A stretch of 64,000 nt of DNA from Stomoxys calcitrans (GCF_963082655.1 NC_081553.1:151831990-151895989), one strand, 5' to 3'. Shown: positions 38,632 to 52,579, numbered from the stretch's first letter. A program made the numbers and translations. The notes: generated by a model not told the origin, from the letters alone.

Positions 38632-40763
38632 AAATTGTAGATATTTTTATTGGCTTTCAAATGAATCAATCCGATTGCAAATCGCTTAAGTCGTTTCCGA
38701 GAAAAACGAAAATTATGTATTCCATCCGCACAAGTCACTTCCAGAATGAACCAACAAAAATTATTCTATATCTCGGAAACTGTGAGTGCTAGGTAGACAA
38801 AACCAGTATGGAATTGTAAATATTATTATTGGCTTTCAAATGAATCAATTCGATTGCAAATCGCTTAAGTCGTTTCCGAGAAAAACGAAAATTACATATT
38901 CCATCCGCACAAGTCACTTCCAGAATGAACCAACATAAAACTATACTATATCTCGGAAACGGTAAGAGCTAGATTGACAAAACCAGTATAGAATTGTAGA
39001 TATTATTATTGGCTTTCAAATGAATCAATCCGATTGCAAATCGCTTAAGTCGTTTCCGAGAAAAACGAAAATTACATATTCCATCCACACAAGTCACTTC
39101 CAGAATGAACCAACATAAAATTATACTATATCGCGGAAACTATAGAATTGTAGATATTATTATTGGCTTTCATATGAATCAATCCGATTGCAAATCGCTT
39201 AAGTCGTTTCCGAGAAAAACGAAAATTACATATTCCATCCACACAAGTCACTTCCAGAATGACCCAACCTAAAAATAATCTATATCTAGGAAACGGTAAG
39301 ACCTAGGTAGACAAAACCAGTATGGAATTGTAAATATTATTATTGGCTTTCAAATGAATCAATTCGATTGCAAATCGCTTAAGTCGTTTCCGAGAAAAAC
39401 GAAAATTACATATTCCATCCGCACAAGTCACTTCCAGAATGAACCAACATAAAATTATACTATATCGCGGAAACTGTGAGTGCTAGGTAGACAAAACCAA
39501 TATGAAATTGTAGATATTATTATTGGCTTTCAAATGAATCAATCCGATTGCAAATCGTTTAAGTCGTTTCCGAGAAAAACTAAATTACATATTCCAACCG
39601 CACAAGTCACTTCCAGAATGAAACAACATAAAATTATACTATATCTCGGAAACGGTAAGAGCTAGATTGACAAAACCAGTATGGAATTGTGGATATTATT
39701 ATTGGCTTTCAAATGAATCAATCCGATTGCAAATCGCTTAAGTCGTTTTCGAGAAAATCGAAAATTACATATTCCATCCACACAAGTCACTTCCAGAATG
39801 ACCCAACCTAAAAATAATCTATATCTCGGAAACGGTAAGACCTAGGTAGACAAAACTAGTATGGAATTGTAGATATTGTTATTGGCTTTCAAATGAATCA
39901 ATCCGATTTCAAATCGCTTAAGTCGTTCCCGAAAAAATCGAAAATTACATATTCCATCTGCACAAGTTACTTCCAGAATGACCAAACCTAAAAATAATCA
40001 ATATCTCGGAAACGGTAAGTGCTAGGTAGACAAAACCAGTATGGAATTGTAGATATTATTATTGGCTTTCAAATGAATCAATCCGATTGCAAATCGCTTA
40101 AGTCGTTTCCGAGGAAAACGAAAATTACATATTTCATCCGCACAAGTCACTTCCAGAATGAACCAACATACAATTATTCTATATCTTGGAAACTGTGAGT
40201 GCTAGGTAGACAAAACCAGTATGGAATTGTAAATATTATTATTGGCTTTCAAATGAATCAATCCGATTGCAAATCGGTTAAGTCGTTTCTGAGAAAAACG
40301 AAAATTACATATTCCATCCGCACAAGTCACTTCCAGAATGAACCAACATACAATTATTCTATATCTTGGAAACGGTAAGTGCTAGGTGGACATAACCAGT
40401 ATGGAATTGTAGATATTATTATTGGCTTTCAAACAAATCAATCCAATTGCAAATCGGTTAAGTCGTTTCCGAGAAAAACGAAAATTACATATTCCATCCG
40501 CACAAGTCACTTCCAGAATGACCCAACATAAAATTAATCTATATCTCGGAAACGGTAAGTGCTAGGTGGACATAACCAGTATGGAATTGTAGATATTATT
40601 ATTGGCTTCCAAACAAATCAATCCAATTGCAAATCGCTTAAGTCGTTTCCGAGAAAAACGAAAATTACATATTCCATCCGCACAAGTCACTTCCAGAATG
40701 ACCCAACCTAAAAATAATCTATATCTCGGAAACGGTAAGACCTAGGTAAACAAAACCAGTATG
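38632..40763 (+). repeat. 2.2-2.4 kb duplicated block, copy 2
   Basis: Starts: 38632 (179), 38811, 38991 (154), 39145, 39325, 39505 (179), 39684, 39864, 40044, 40224, 40404 and 40584. It matches 36272-38404, including the 154 bp deleted unit. The 38811 unit is a chimera: its left half is that of 36451 (gtaaat, aattcg) and its right half that of 36631 (aaaactatac, gagctagattg). Small private changes are tcatatgaatc at 39170 and gtggatatt at 39690. Confidence 0.88.
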
Positions 40764-41303
40764 GAATTGTAAATATTATTATTGGCTTTCAAATGAATCA
40801 ATTCGATTGCAAATCGCTTAAGTCGTTTCCGAGAAAAACGAAAATTACATATTCCATCCGCACAAGTCACTTCCAGAATGAACCAACATAAAATTATATT
40901 ATATCGCGGAAACTGTGAGTGCTAGGTAGACAAAACCAATATGAAATTGTAGATATTATTATTGGCTTTCAAATGAATCAATCCAATTGCAAATCGTTTA
41001 AGTCGTTTCCGAGAAAAACGAAAATTACATATTCCAACCGCACAAGTCACTTCCAGAATGACCCAACCTAAAAATAATCAATATCTCGGAAACGGTAAGA
41101 GCTAGATTGACAAAACCAGTATTGAATTGTAGATATTATTATTGGCTTTCAAATGAATCAATCCGATTGCAAATCGCTTAAGACGTTTCCGAGAAAATCG
41201 AAAATTACATATTCGATCCACACAAATCACTTCCAGAATGACCCAACCTAAAAATAATCTATATCTCGGAAACGGTAAGACCTAGGTAGACAAAACCAGT
41301 ATG
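40764..41303 (+). repeat. Three monomers linking two blocks
   Basis: Units at 40764 (gtaaat, aattcg, tatatcgcgg), 40944 (aaattg start, caattg, ccaaccgc) and 41124 (cttaagacg, attcgatcc). The same three-unit order recurs around 44315, 50062 and 51500-51860. Nothing else is visible. Confidence 0.85.
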
Positions 41304-42337
41304 GAATTGTAGATATTGTTATTGGCTTTCAAATGAATCAATCCGATTTCAAATCGCTTAAGTCGTTCCCGAAAAAATCGAAAATTGCATGTTCCATCTG
41401 CACAAGTTACTTCCAGAATGACCCAACCTAAAAATAATCTATATCTCTTAAACGGTAAGAGCTAGATTGACAAAACCAGTATTGAATTGTAAATATTATT
41501 ATTGGCTTTCAAATGAATCAATCCGATTGCAAATCGCTTAAGTCGTTTCCGAGAAAATCGAAAATTACATATTCCATCCATACAAGTCACTTCCAGAATG
41601 ACCCAACCTAAAAATAATCAATATCTCGGAAACGGTAAGTGCTAGGTAGACAAAACCAGTATGGAATTGTAGATATTATTATTGGCTTTCAAATGAATCA
41701 ATCCGATTGCAAATCGCTTAAGTTATGTATTCCATCCGCACAAGTCACTTCCAGAATGAACCAACAAAAATTATTCTATATCTCGGAAACTGTGAGTGCT
41801 AGGTAGATAAAACCAGTATGAAATTGTAGATATTATTATTGGCTTTCAAATGAATAAATCCGATTTCAAATCGCTTAAGTCGTTCCCGAAAAAATCGAAA
41901 ATTGCATGTTCCATCTGCACAAGTTACTTCCAGAATGACCCAACCTAAAAATAATCTATATCTCTTAAACGGTAAGAGCTAGATTGACAAAACCAGTATT
42001 GAATTGTAAATATTATTATTGGCTTTCAAATGAATCAATCCGATTGCAAATCGCTTAAGTCGTTTCCGAGAAAATCGAAAATTACATATTCCATCCATAC
42101 AAGTCACTTCCAGAATGACCCAACCTAAAAATAATCAATATCTCGGAAACGGTAAGTGCTAGGTAGACAAAACCAGTATGGAATTGTAGATATTATTATT
42201 GGCTTTCAAATGAATCAATCCGATTGCAAATCGCTTAAGTTATGTATTCCATCCGCACAAGTCACTTCCAGAATGAACCAACAAAAATTATTCTATATCT
42301 CGGAAACTGTAAGTGCTAGGTAGACAAAACCAGTATG
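41304..42337 (+). repeat. 517 bp 3-mer, two tandem copies
   Basis: Copy 1 is 41304-41820 (starts 41304, 41484, 41664 [157]) and copy 2 is 41821-42337 (starts 41821, 42001, 42181 [157]). Each holds a gttcccg-type unit with tctcttaaacgg, a B unit, and the same 157 bp deleted unit. A third start at 42338 repeats only the first unit. Copy 2 begins aaattg and has tgaataaatcc, so the copies are not perfectly identical. Confidence 0.92.
41664..41820 (+). repeat. 157 bp monomer (22+1 bp deletion)
   Basis: tcgcttaagt is joined directly to tatgtattcc, deleting the segment that carries the main dyad and the CENP-B-like site. The right part is that of a #2-type unit (caacaaaaattattc). An identical copy is at 42181-42337. 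Confidence 0.92.
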
Positions 42338-43774
42338 GAATTGTAGATATTGTTATTGGCTTTCAAATGAATCAATCCGATTTCAAATCGCTTAAGTCGT
42401 TCCCGAAAAAATCGAAAATTGCATGTTCCATCTGCACAAGTTACTTCCAGAATGACCCAACCTAAAAATAATCTATATCTCTTAAACGGTAAGAGCTAGA
42501 TTGACAAAACCAGTATTGAATTGTAAATATTATTATTGGCTTTCAAATGAATCAATTCGATTGCAAATCGCTTAAGTCGTTTCCGAGAAAAACGAAAATT
42601 ACATATTCCATCCGCACAAGTCACTTCCAGAATGAACCAACATAAAATTATACTATATCGCGGAAACTGTGAGTGCTAGGTAGACAAAACCAGTATGAAA
42701 TTGTAGATATTATTATTGGCTTTCAAATGAATCAATCCCATTGCAAATCGTTTAAGTCGTTTCCGAGAAAAACGAAAATTACATATTCCATCCGCACAAG
42801 TCACTTCCAGAATGAACCAACATAAAACTATACTATATCTCGGAAACGGTAAGAGCTAGATTGACAAAACCAGTATAGAATTGTAGATATTATTATTGGC
42901 TTTCAAATGAATCAATCCGATTGCAAATCGCTTAAGTCGTTTCCGAGAAAAACGAAAATTACATATTCCATCCGCACAAGTCACTTCCAGAATGACCCAA
43001 CATAAAATAATCTATAACTCGGAAACGGTAAGTGCTAGGTAGACATAACCAGTATGGAATTGTAGATATTATTATTGGCTTTCAAACAAATCAATCCAAT
43101 TGCAAATCGGTTAAGTTGTTTCCGAGAAAAACGAAAATTACATATTCCATCCGCACAAGTCACTTCCAGAATGAACCAACATAAAATTATTCTATATCTC
43201 GGAAACTGTGAGTGCTAGGTAGACAAAACCAGTATGGAATTGTAGATATTATTATTGGCTTTCAAATGAATCAATCCGATTGCAAATCGTTTAAGTCGTT
43301 TCCGAGAAAAACTAAATTACATATTCCAACCGCACAAGTCACTTCCAGAATGAACCAACATAAAATTATACTATATCTCGGAAACGGTAAGAGCTAGATT
43401 GACAAAACCAGTATGGAATTGTAGATATTATTATTGGCTTTCAAATGAATCAATCCGATTGCAAATCGCTTAAGTCGTTTCCGAGAAAATCGAAAATTAC
43501 ATATTCCATCCACACAAGTCACTTCCAGAATGACCCAACCTAAAAATAATCTATATCTCGGAAACGGTAAGACCTAGGTAGACAAAACCAGTATGGAATT
43601 GTAGATATTGTTATTGGCTTTCAAATGAATCAATCCGATTTCTAATCGCTTAAGTCGTTCCCGAAAAAATCGAAAATTACATATTCCATCTGCACAAGTT
43701 ACTTCCAGAATGACCCAACATAAAATAATCAATATCTCGGAAACGGTAAGTGCTAGGTAGACAAAACCAGTATG
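42338..43774 (+). repeat. HOR-C, 8-mer of 1,437 bp, copy 1
   Basis: Starts: 42338, 42518, 42698, 42878 (179), 43057, 43237 (179), 43416 and 43596 (179). The order is a gttcccg unit with tctcttaaacgg; an aattcg unit; an aatcccattg unit; a unit ending cataaaataatctataac; a caaacaaatc unit with ttaagttgttt; an aaaaactaaattac unit; a ccatccacac unit; and a gatttctaatcg unit. The series recurs at 44674 at an offset of 2,336 bp, after five intervening monomers. Confidence 0.92.
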
Positions 43775-44673
43775 GAATTGTAGATATTATTATTGGCTTT
43801 CAAATGAATCAATCCGATTGCAAATCGCTTAAGTCGTTTCCGAGGAAAACGAAAATTACATATTTCATCCGCACAAGTCACTTCCAGAATGAACCAACAT
43901 AAAATTATTCTATATCTCGGAAACGGTAAGTGCTAGGTGGACATAACCAGTATGGAATTGTAGATATTATTATTGGCTTTCAAACAAATCAATCCAATTG
44001 CAATTCGGTTAAGTCGTTTCCGAGAAAAACGAAAATTACATATTCCGTCCGCACAAGTCACTTCCAGAATGACCCAACATAAAATTAATCAATATCTCGG
44101 AAACGGTAAGTGCTAGGTAGACAAAACCAGTATGGAATTGTAGATATTATTATTGGCTTTCAAATGAATCAATCCGATTGCAAATCGCTTAAGTCGTTTC
44201 CGAGAAAAACGAAAATTACATATTCCATCCGCACAAGTCACTTCCAGAATGACCCAACCTAAAAATAATCTATATCTCGGAAACGGTAAGACCTAGGTAA
44301 ACAAAACCAGTATGGAATTGTAAATATTATTATTGGCTTTCAAATGAATCAATTCGATTGCAAATCGCTTAAGTCGTTTCCGAGAAAAACGAAAATTACA
44401 TATTCCATCCGCACAAGTCACTTCCAGAATGAACCAACATAAAATTATACTATATCGCGGAAACTGTGAGTGCTAGGTAGACAAAACCAATATGAAATTG
44501 TAGATATTATTATTGGCTTTCAAATGAATCAATCCAATTGCAAATCGTTTAAGTCGTTTCCGAGAAAAACGAAAATTACATATTCCAACCGCACAAGTCA
44601 CTTCCAGAATGAACCAACAAAAATTATTCTATATCTCGGAAACTGTAAGTGCTAGGTAGACAAAACCAGTATG
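43775..44673 (+). repeat. Five-monomer spacer between HOR-C copies
   Basis: Starts: 43775 (gaggaaaacg with atttcatcc, full-length form), 43955 (caaacaaatc), 44135, 44315 and 44495 (179). These relate to 40044-40943 rather than to the HOR-C units on either side. The insertion breaks the 1,437 bp periodicity once. Confidence 0.86.
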
Positions 44674-46110
44674 GAATTGTAGATATTGTTATTGGCTTTC
44701 AAATGAATCAATCCGATTTCAAATCGCTTAAGTCGTTCCCGAAAAAATCGAAAATTGCATGTTCCATCTGCACAAGTTACTTCCAGAATGACCCAACCTA
44801 AAAATAATCTATATCTCTTAAACGGTAAGAGCTAGATTGACAAAACCAGTATTGAATTGTAAATATTATTATTGGCTTTCAAATGAATCAATTCGATTGC
44901 AAATCGCTTAAGTCGTTTCCGAGAAAAACGAAAATTACATATTCCATCCGCACAAGTCACTTCCAGAATGAACCAACATAAAATTATACTATATCGCGGA
45001 AACTGTGAGTGCTAGGTAGACAAAACCAGTATGAAATTGTAGATATTATTATTGGCTTTCAAATGAATCAATCCCATTGCAAATCGTTTAAGTCGTTTCC
45101 GAGAAAAACGAAAATTACATATTCCATCCGCACAAGTCACTTCCAGAATGAACCAACATAAAACTATACTATATCTCGGAAACGGTAAGAGCTAGATTGA
45201 CAAAACCAGTATAGAATTGTAGATATTATTATTGGCTTTCAAATGAATCAATCCGATTGCAAATCGCTTAAGTCGTTTCCGAGAAAAACGAAAATTACAT
45301 ATTCCATCCGCACAAGTCACTTCCAGAATGACCCAACATAAAATAATCTATAACTCGGAAACGGTAAGTGCTAGGTAGACATAACCAGTATGGAATTGTA
45401 GATATTATTATTGGCTTTCAAACAAATCAATCCAATTGCAAATCGGTTAAGTTGTTTCCGAGAAAAACGAAAATTACATATTCCATCCGCACAAGTCACT
45501 TCCAGAATGAACCAACATAAAATTATTCTATATCTCGGAAACTGTGAGTGCTAGGTAGACAAAACCAGTATGGAATTGTAGATATTATTATTGGCTTTCA
45601 AATGAATCAATCCGATTGCAAATCGTTTAAGTCGTTTCCGAGAAAAACTAAATTACATATTCCAACCGCACAAGTCACTTCCAGAATGAACCAACATAAA
45701 ATTATACTATATCTCGGAAACGGTAAGAGCTAGATTGACAAAACCAGTATGGAATTGTAGATATTATTATTGGCTTTCAAATGAATCAATCCGATTGCAA
45801 ATCGCTTAAGTCGTTTCCGAGAAAATCGAAAATTACATATTCCATCCACACAAGTCACTTCCAGAATGACCCAACCTAAAAATAATCTATATCTCGGAAA
45901 CGGTAAGACCTAGGTAGACAAAACCAGTATGGAATTGTAGATATTGTTATTGGCTTTCAAATGAATCAATCCGATTTCTAATCGCTTAAGTCGTTCCCGA
46001 AAAAATCGAAAATTACATATTCCATCTGCACAAGTTACTTCCAGAATGACCCAACATAAAATAATCAATATCTCGGAAACGGTAAGTGCTAGGTAGACAA
46101 AACCAGTATG
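44674..46110 (+). repeat. HOR-C, 8-mer of 1,437 bp, copy 2
   Basis: Starts: 44674, 44854, 45034, 45214 (179), 45393, 45573 (179), 45752 and 45932 (179). It matches 42338-43774 unit by unit in length and diagnostic bases; I noticed very few differences. Confidence 0.93.
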
Positions 46111-47547
46111 GAATTGTAGATATTATTATTGGCTTTCAAATGAATCAATCCGATTGCAAATCGCTTAAGTCGTTTCCGAGAAAAACGAAAATTACATATT
46201 CCATCCGCACAAGTCACTTCCAGAATGAACCAACATAAAATTATACTATATCTCGGAAACGGTAAGAGCTAGATTGACAAAACCAGTATTGAATTGTAGA
46301 TATTATTATTGGCTTTCAAATGAATCAATCCGATTGCAAATCGCTTAAGACGTTTCCGAGAAAATCGAAAATTACATATTCCATCTGCACAAGTTACTTC
46401 CAGAATGACCCAACCTAAAAATAATCTATATCTCTTAAACGGTAAGAGCTAGATTGACAAAACCAGTATTGAATTGTAAATATTATTATTGGCTTTCAAA
46501 TGAATCAATTCGATTGCAAATCGCTTAAGTCGTTTCCGAGAAAAACGAAAATTACATATTCCATCCGCACAAGTCACTTCCAGAATGAACCAACATAAAA
46601 CTATACTATATCTCGGAAACGGTAAGAGCTAGATTGACAAAACCAGTATAGAATTGTAGATATTATTATTGGCTTTCAAATGAATCAATCCGATTGCAAA
46701 TCGCTTAAGTCGTTTCCGAGAAAAACGAAAATTACATATTCCATCCGCACAAGTCACTTCCAGAATGACCCAACATAAAATAATCTATAACTCGGAAACG
46801 GTAAGTGCTAGGTAGACATAACCAGTATGGAATTGTAGATATTATTATTGGCTTTCAAACAAATCAATCCAATTGCAAATCGGTTAAGTTGTTTCCGAGA
46901 AAAACGAAAATTACATATTCCATCCGCACAAGTCACTTCCAGAATGAACCAACATACAATTATTCTATATCTCGGAAACTGTGAGTGCTAGGTAGACAAA
47001 ACCAGTATGGAATTGTAGATATTATTATTGGCTTTCAAATGAATCAATCCGATTGCAAATCGTTTAAGTCGTTTCCGAGAAAAACTAAATTACATATTCC
47101 AACCGCACAAGTCACTTCCAGAATGAACCAACATAAAATTATACTATATCTCGGAAACGGTAAGAGCTAGATTGACAAAACCAGTATGGAATTGTAGATA
47201 TTATTATTGGCTTTCAAATGAATCAATCCGATTGCAAATCGCTTAAGTCGTTTCCGAGAAAATCGAAAATTACATATTCCATCCACACAAGTCACTTCCA
47301 GAATGACCCAACCTAAAAATAATCTATATCTCGGAAACGGTAAGACCTAGGTAGACAAAACCAGTATGGAATTGTAGATATTGTTATTGGCTTTCAAATG
47401 AATCAATCCGATTTCTAATCGCTTAAGTCGTTCCCGAAAAAATCGAAAATTACATATTCCATCTGCACAAGTTACTTCCAGAATGACCCAACATAAAATA
47501 ATCAATATCTCGGAAACGGTAAGTGCTAGGTAGACAAAACCAGTATG
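46111..47547 (+). repeat. HOR-C, 8-mer of 1,437 bp, copy 3 (recombinant version)
   Basis: Starts: 46111, 46291, 46471, 46651 (179), 46830, 47010 (179), 47189 and 47369 (179). Units from 46651 match 45214-46110 at +1,437. The first three units differ: 46291 joins a cttaagacg left half to the tctcttaaacgg right half, and 46471 fuses the left half of the aattcg unit with the right half of the next unit (aaaactatac). The total length nevertheless stays 1,437 bp. Confidence 0.92.
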
Positions 47548-48984
47548 GAATTGTAGATATTATTATTGGCTTTCAAATGAATCAATCCGATTGCAAATCG
47601 CTTAAGTCGTTTCCGAGAAAAACGAAAATTACATATTCCATCCGCACAAGTCACTTCCAGAATGAACCAACATAAAATTATACTATATCTCGGAAACGGT
47701 AAGAGCTAGATTGACAAAACCAGTATTGAATTGTAGATATTATTATTGGCTTTCAAATGAATCAATCCGATTGCAAATCGCTTAAGACGTTTCCGAGAAA
47801 ATCGAAAATTACATATTCCATCTGCACAAGTTACTTCCAGAATGACCCAACCTAAAAATAATCTATATCTCTTAAACGGTAAGAGCTAGATTGACAAAAC
47901 CAGTATTGAATTGTAAATATTATTATTGGCTTTCAAATGAATCAATTCGATTGCAAATCGCTTAAGTCGTTTCCGAGAAAAACGAAAATTACATATTCCA
48001 TCCGCACAAGTCACTTCCAGAATGAACCAACATAAAACTATACTATATCTCGGAAACGGTAAGAGCTAGATTGACAAAACCAGTATAGAATTGTAGATAT
48101 TATTATTGGCTTTCAAATGAATCAATCCGATTGCAAATCGCTTAAGTCGTTTCCGAGAAAAACGAAAATTACATATTCCATCCGCACAAGTCACTTCCAG
48201 AATGACCCAACATAAAATAATCTATAACTCGGAAACGGTAAGTGCTAGGTAGACATAACCAGTATGGAATTGTAGATATTATTATTGGCTTTCAAACAAA
48301 TCAATCCAATTGCAAATCGGTTAAGTTGTTTCCGAGAAAAACGAAAATTACATATTCCATCCGCACAAGTCACTTCCAGAATGAACCAACATACAATTAT
48401 TCTATATCTCGGAAACTGTGAGTGCTAGGTAGACAAAACCAGTATGGAATTGTAGATATTATTATTGGCTTTCAAATGAATCAATCCGATTGCAAATCGT
48501 TTAAGTCGTTTCCGAGAAAAACTAAATTACATATTCCAACCGCACAAGTCACTTCCAGAATGAACCAACATAAAATTATACTATATCTCGGAAACGGTAA
48601 GAGCTAGATTGACAAAACCAGTATGGAATTGTAGATATTATTATTGGCTTTCAAATGAATCAATCCGATTGCAAATCGCTTAAGTCGTTTCCGAGAAAAT
48701 CGAAAATTACATATTCCATCCACACAAGTCACTTCCAGAATGACCCAACCTAAAAATAATCTATATCTCGGAAACGGTAAGACCTAGGTAGACAAAACCA
48801 GTATGGAATTGTAGATATTGTTATTGGCTTTCAAATGAATCAATCCGATTTCTAATCGCTTAAGTCGTTCCCGAAAAAATCGAAAATTACATATTCCATC
48901 TGCACAAGTTACTTCCAGAATGACCCAACATAAAATAATCAATATCTCGGAAACGGTAAGTGCTAGGTAGACAAAACCAGTATG
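47548..48984 (+). repeat. HOR-C, 8-mer of 1,437 bp, copy 4
   Basis: Starts: 47548, 47728, 47908, 48088 (179), 48267, 48447 (179), 48626 and 48806 (179). By eye it is identical to 46111-47547, including the catacaatt change that separates both from copy 2. This is among the most recently homogenised pairs in the window. Confidence 0.93.
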
Positions 48985-49703
48985 GAATTGTAGATATTAT
49001 TATTGGCTTTCAAATGAATCAATCCGATTGCAAATCGCTTAAGTCGTTTCCGAGAAAAACGAAAATTACATATTCCATCCGCACAAGTCACTTCCAGAAT
49101 GAACCAACATAAAATTATACTATATCTCGGAAACGGTAAGAGCTAGATTGACAAAACCAGTATGGAATTGTAGATATTATTATTGGCTTTCAAATGAATC
49201 AATCCGATTGCAAATCGCTTAAGTCGTTTCCGAGAAAATCGAAAATTACATATTCCATCCACACAAGTCACTTCCAGAATGACCCAACCTAAAAATAATC
49301 TATATCTCGGAAACGGTAAGACCTAGGTAGACAAAACCAGTATGGAATTGTAGATATTGTTATTGGCTTTCAAATGAATCAATCCGATTTCTAATCGCTT
49401 AAGTCGTTCCCGAAAAAATCGAAAATTACATATTCCATCTGCACAAGTTACTTCCAGAATGACCCAACATAAAATAATCAATATCTCGGAAACGGTAAGT
49501 GCTAGGTAGACAAAACCAGTATGGAATTGTAGATATTATTATTGGCTTTCAAATGAATCAATCCGATTGCAAATCGCTTAAGTCGTTTCCGAGAAAAACG
49601 AAAATTACATATTCCATCCGCACAAGTCACTTCCAGAATGACCCAACCTAAAAATAATCAATATCTCGGAAACGGTAAGAGCTAGATTGACAAAACCAGT
49701 ATG
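48626..49703 (+). repeat. 539 bp 3-mer, two tandem copies
   Basis: 48626-49164 and 49165-49703 each hold a ccatccacac unit, a gatttctaatcg unit (179 bp) and a plain unit. The last unit of the second copy has gacccaacct with tcaatatctcgg instead of gaaccaacat. The duplication truncates what would be a fifth HOR-C copy starting at 48985. Confidence 0.9.
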
Positions 49704-52579
49704 GAATTGTAGATATTATTATTGGCTTTCAAATGAATCAATCCGATTGCAAATCGCTTAAGTCGTTTCCGAGAAAACGAAAATTACATATTCCATCCGC
49801 ACAAGTCACTTCCAGAATGAACCAACATACAATTATTCTATATCTTGGAAACTGTGAGTGCTAGGTTGACAAAACCAGTATGGAATTGTAGATATTATTA
49901 TTGGCTTTTAAATGAATCAATCCGATTGCAAATCGCTTAAGTCGTTTCCGAGAAAAACGAAAATTATATATTCCATCCGCACAAGTCACTTCCAGAATGA
50001 CCCAACATAAAATAATCTATAACTCGGAAACGGTAAGGGCTAGGTAGACAAAACCAGTATGGAATTGTAGATATTATTATTGGCTTTCAAATGAATCAAT
50101 TCGATTGCAAATCGCTTAAGTCGTTTCCGAGAAAAACGAAAATTACATATTCCATCCGCACAAGTCACTTCCAGAATGAACCAACATAAAATTATACTAT
50201 ATCGCGGAAACTGTGAGTGCTAGGTAGACAAAACCAATATGAAATTGTAGATATTATTATTGGCTTTCAAATGAATCAATCCAATTGCAAATCGTTTAAG
50301 TCGTTTCCGAGAAAAACGAAAATTACATATTCCAACCGCACAAGTCACTTCCAGAATGACCCAACCTAAAAATAATATATATCTCGGAAACGGTAAGAGC
50401 TAGATTGACAAAACCAGTATTGAATTGTAGATATTATTATTGGCTTTCAAATGAATCAATCCGATTGCAAATCGCTTAAGACGTTTCCGAGAAAATCGAA
50501 AATTACATATTCCATCCACACAAGTCACTTCCAGAATGACCCAACCTAAAAATAATCAATATCTCGGAAACGGTAAGTGCTAGGTAGACAAAACCAGTAT
50601 GGAATTGTAGATATTATTATTGGCTTTCAAATGAATCAATCCGATTTCAAATCGCTTGAGTCGTTCCCAAAAAATCGAAAATTACATATTCCATCTGCAC
50701 AAGTTACTTCCAGAATGACCCAACCTAAAAATAATCTATATCTCTTAAACGGTAAGAGCTAGATTGACAAAACCAGTATTGAATTGTAGATATTATTATT
50801 GGCTTTCAAAAGAATCAATCCGATTGCAAATCGCTTAAGTCGTTTCCGAGAAAATCGAAAATTACATATTCCATCCATACAAGTCACTTCCAGAATGACC
50901 CAACTTAAAATTAATCAATATCGCGGAAACGGTAAGTGCTAGGTAGACAAAACCAGTATGGAATTGTAGATATTATTATTGGCTTTCAAATGAATCAATC
51001 CGATTGCAAATCGCTTAAGTCGTTTCCGAGAAAAACGAAAATTACATATTCCATCCGCACAAGTCACTTCCAGAATGACCCAACCTAAAAATAATCAATA
51101 TCTCGGAAACGGTAAGTGCTAGGTAGACAAAACCAGTATGGAATTGTAGATATTATTATTGGCTTTCAAATGAATCAATCCGATTGCAAATCGCTTAAGT
51201 CGTTTCCGAGAAAAACGAAAATTACATATTCCATCCACGCAAGTCACTTCCAGAATGACCCAACCTAAAAATAATCTATATCTCGGAAACGGTAAGAGCT
51301 AGATTGACAAAACCAGTATTGAATTGTAGATATTATTATTGGCTTTCAAATGAATCAATCCGATTGCAAATCGCTTAAGTCGTTTCCGAGAAAATCGAAA
51401 ATTACATATTCCATCCATATAAGTCACTTCCAGAATGACCCAACATAAAATAATCTATAACTCGGAAACGGTAAGTGCTAGGTAGACATAACCAGTATGG
51501 AATTGTAGATATTATTATTGGCTTTCAAACAAATCAATCCAATTGCAAATCGGTTAAGTCGTTTCCGAGAAAAACGAAAATTAAATATTCCATCCGCACA
51601 AGTCACTTCCAGAATGAACCAACATAAAATTATACTATATCGCGGAAACTGTGAGTGCTAGGTAGACAAAACCAATATGAAATTGTAGATATTATTATTG
51701 GCTTTCAAATGAATCAATCCAATTGCAAATCGTTTAAGTCGTTTCCGAGAAAAACGAAAATTACATATCCCAACCGCACAAGTCACTTCCAGAATGACCC
51801 AACCTAAAAATAATATATATCTCGGAAACGGTAAGAGCTAGATTGACAAAACCAGTATTGAATTGTAGATATTATTATTGGCTTTCAAATGAATCGATCC
51901 GATTGCAAATCGCTTAAGACGTTTCCGAGAAAATCGAAAATTACATATTCCATCCACACAAGTCACTTCCAGAATGACCCAACCTAAAAATAATCTATAT
52001 CTCGGAAACGGTAAGACCTAGGTAGACAAAACCAGTATGGAATTGTAGATATTGTTATTGGCTTTCAAATGAATCAATCCGATTTCAAATCGCTTGAGTC
52101 GTTCCCGAAAAAATCGAAAATTACATATTCCATCTGCACAAGTTACTTCCAGAATGACCCAACCTAAAAATAATCTATATCTCTTAAACGGTAAGAGCTA
52201 GATTGACAAAACCAGTATTGAATTGTAGATATTATTATTGCCTTTCAAAAGAATCAATCCGATTGCAAATCGCTTAAGTCGTTTCCGAGAAAATCGAAAA
52301 TTACATATTCCATCCATACAAGTCACTTCCAGAATGACCCAACCTAAAAATAATCAATATCTCGGAAACGGTAAGTGCTTGGTAGACAAAACCAGTATGG
52401 AATTGTAGATATTATTATTGGCTTTCAAATGAATCAATCCGATTGCAAATCGCTTAAGTCGTTTCCGAGAAAAACGAAAATTACATATTCCATCCGCACA
52501 AGTCACTTCCAGAATGACCCAACCTAAAAATAATCAATATCTCGGAAACGGTAAGAGCTAGATTGACAAAACCAGTATG
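49704..52579 (+). repeat. Mixed B-type block
   Basis: Starts: 49704 (179), 49883 (179), 50062, 50242, 50422, 50602 (179), 50781, 50961, 51141, 51321 (179), 51500, 51680, 51860, 52040, 52220 and 52400. Internal similarity: 50242-50961 and 51680-52400 match at about 1,438 bp. The unit caaaagaatc (50781, 52220) first appears here and spreads downstream. No gene or unique DNA is visible. Confidence 0.85.
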
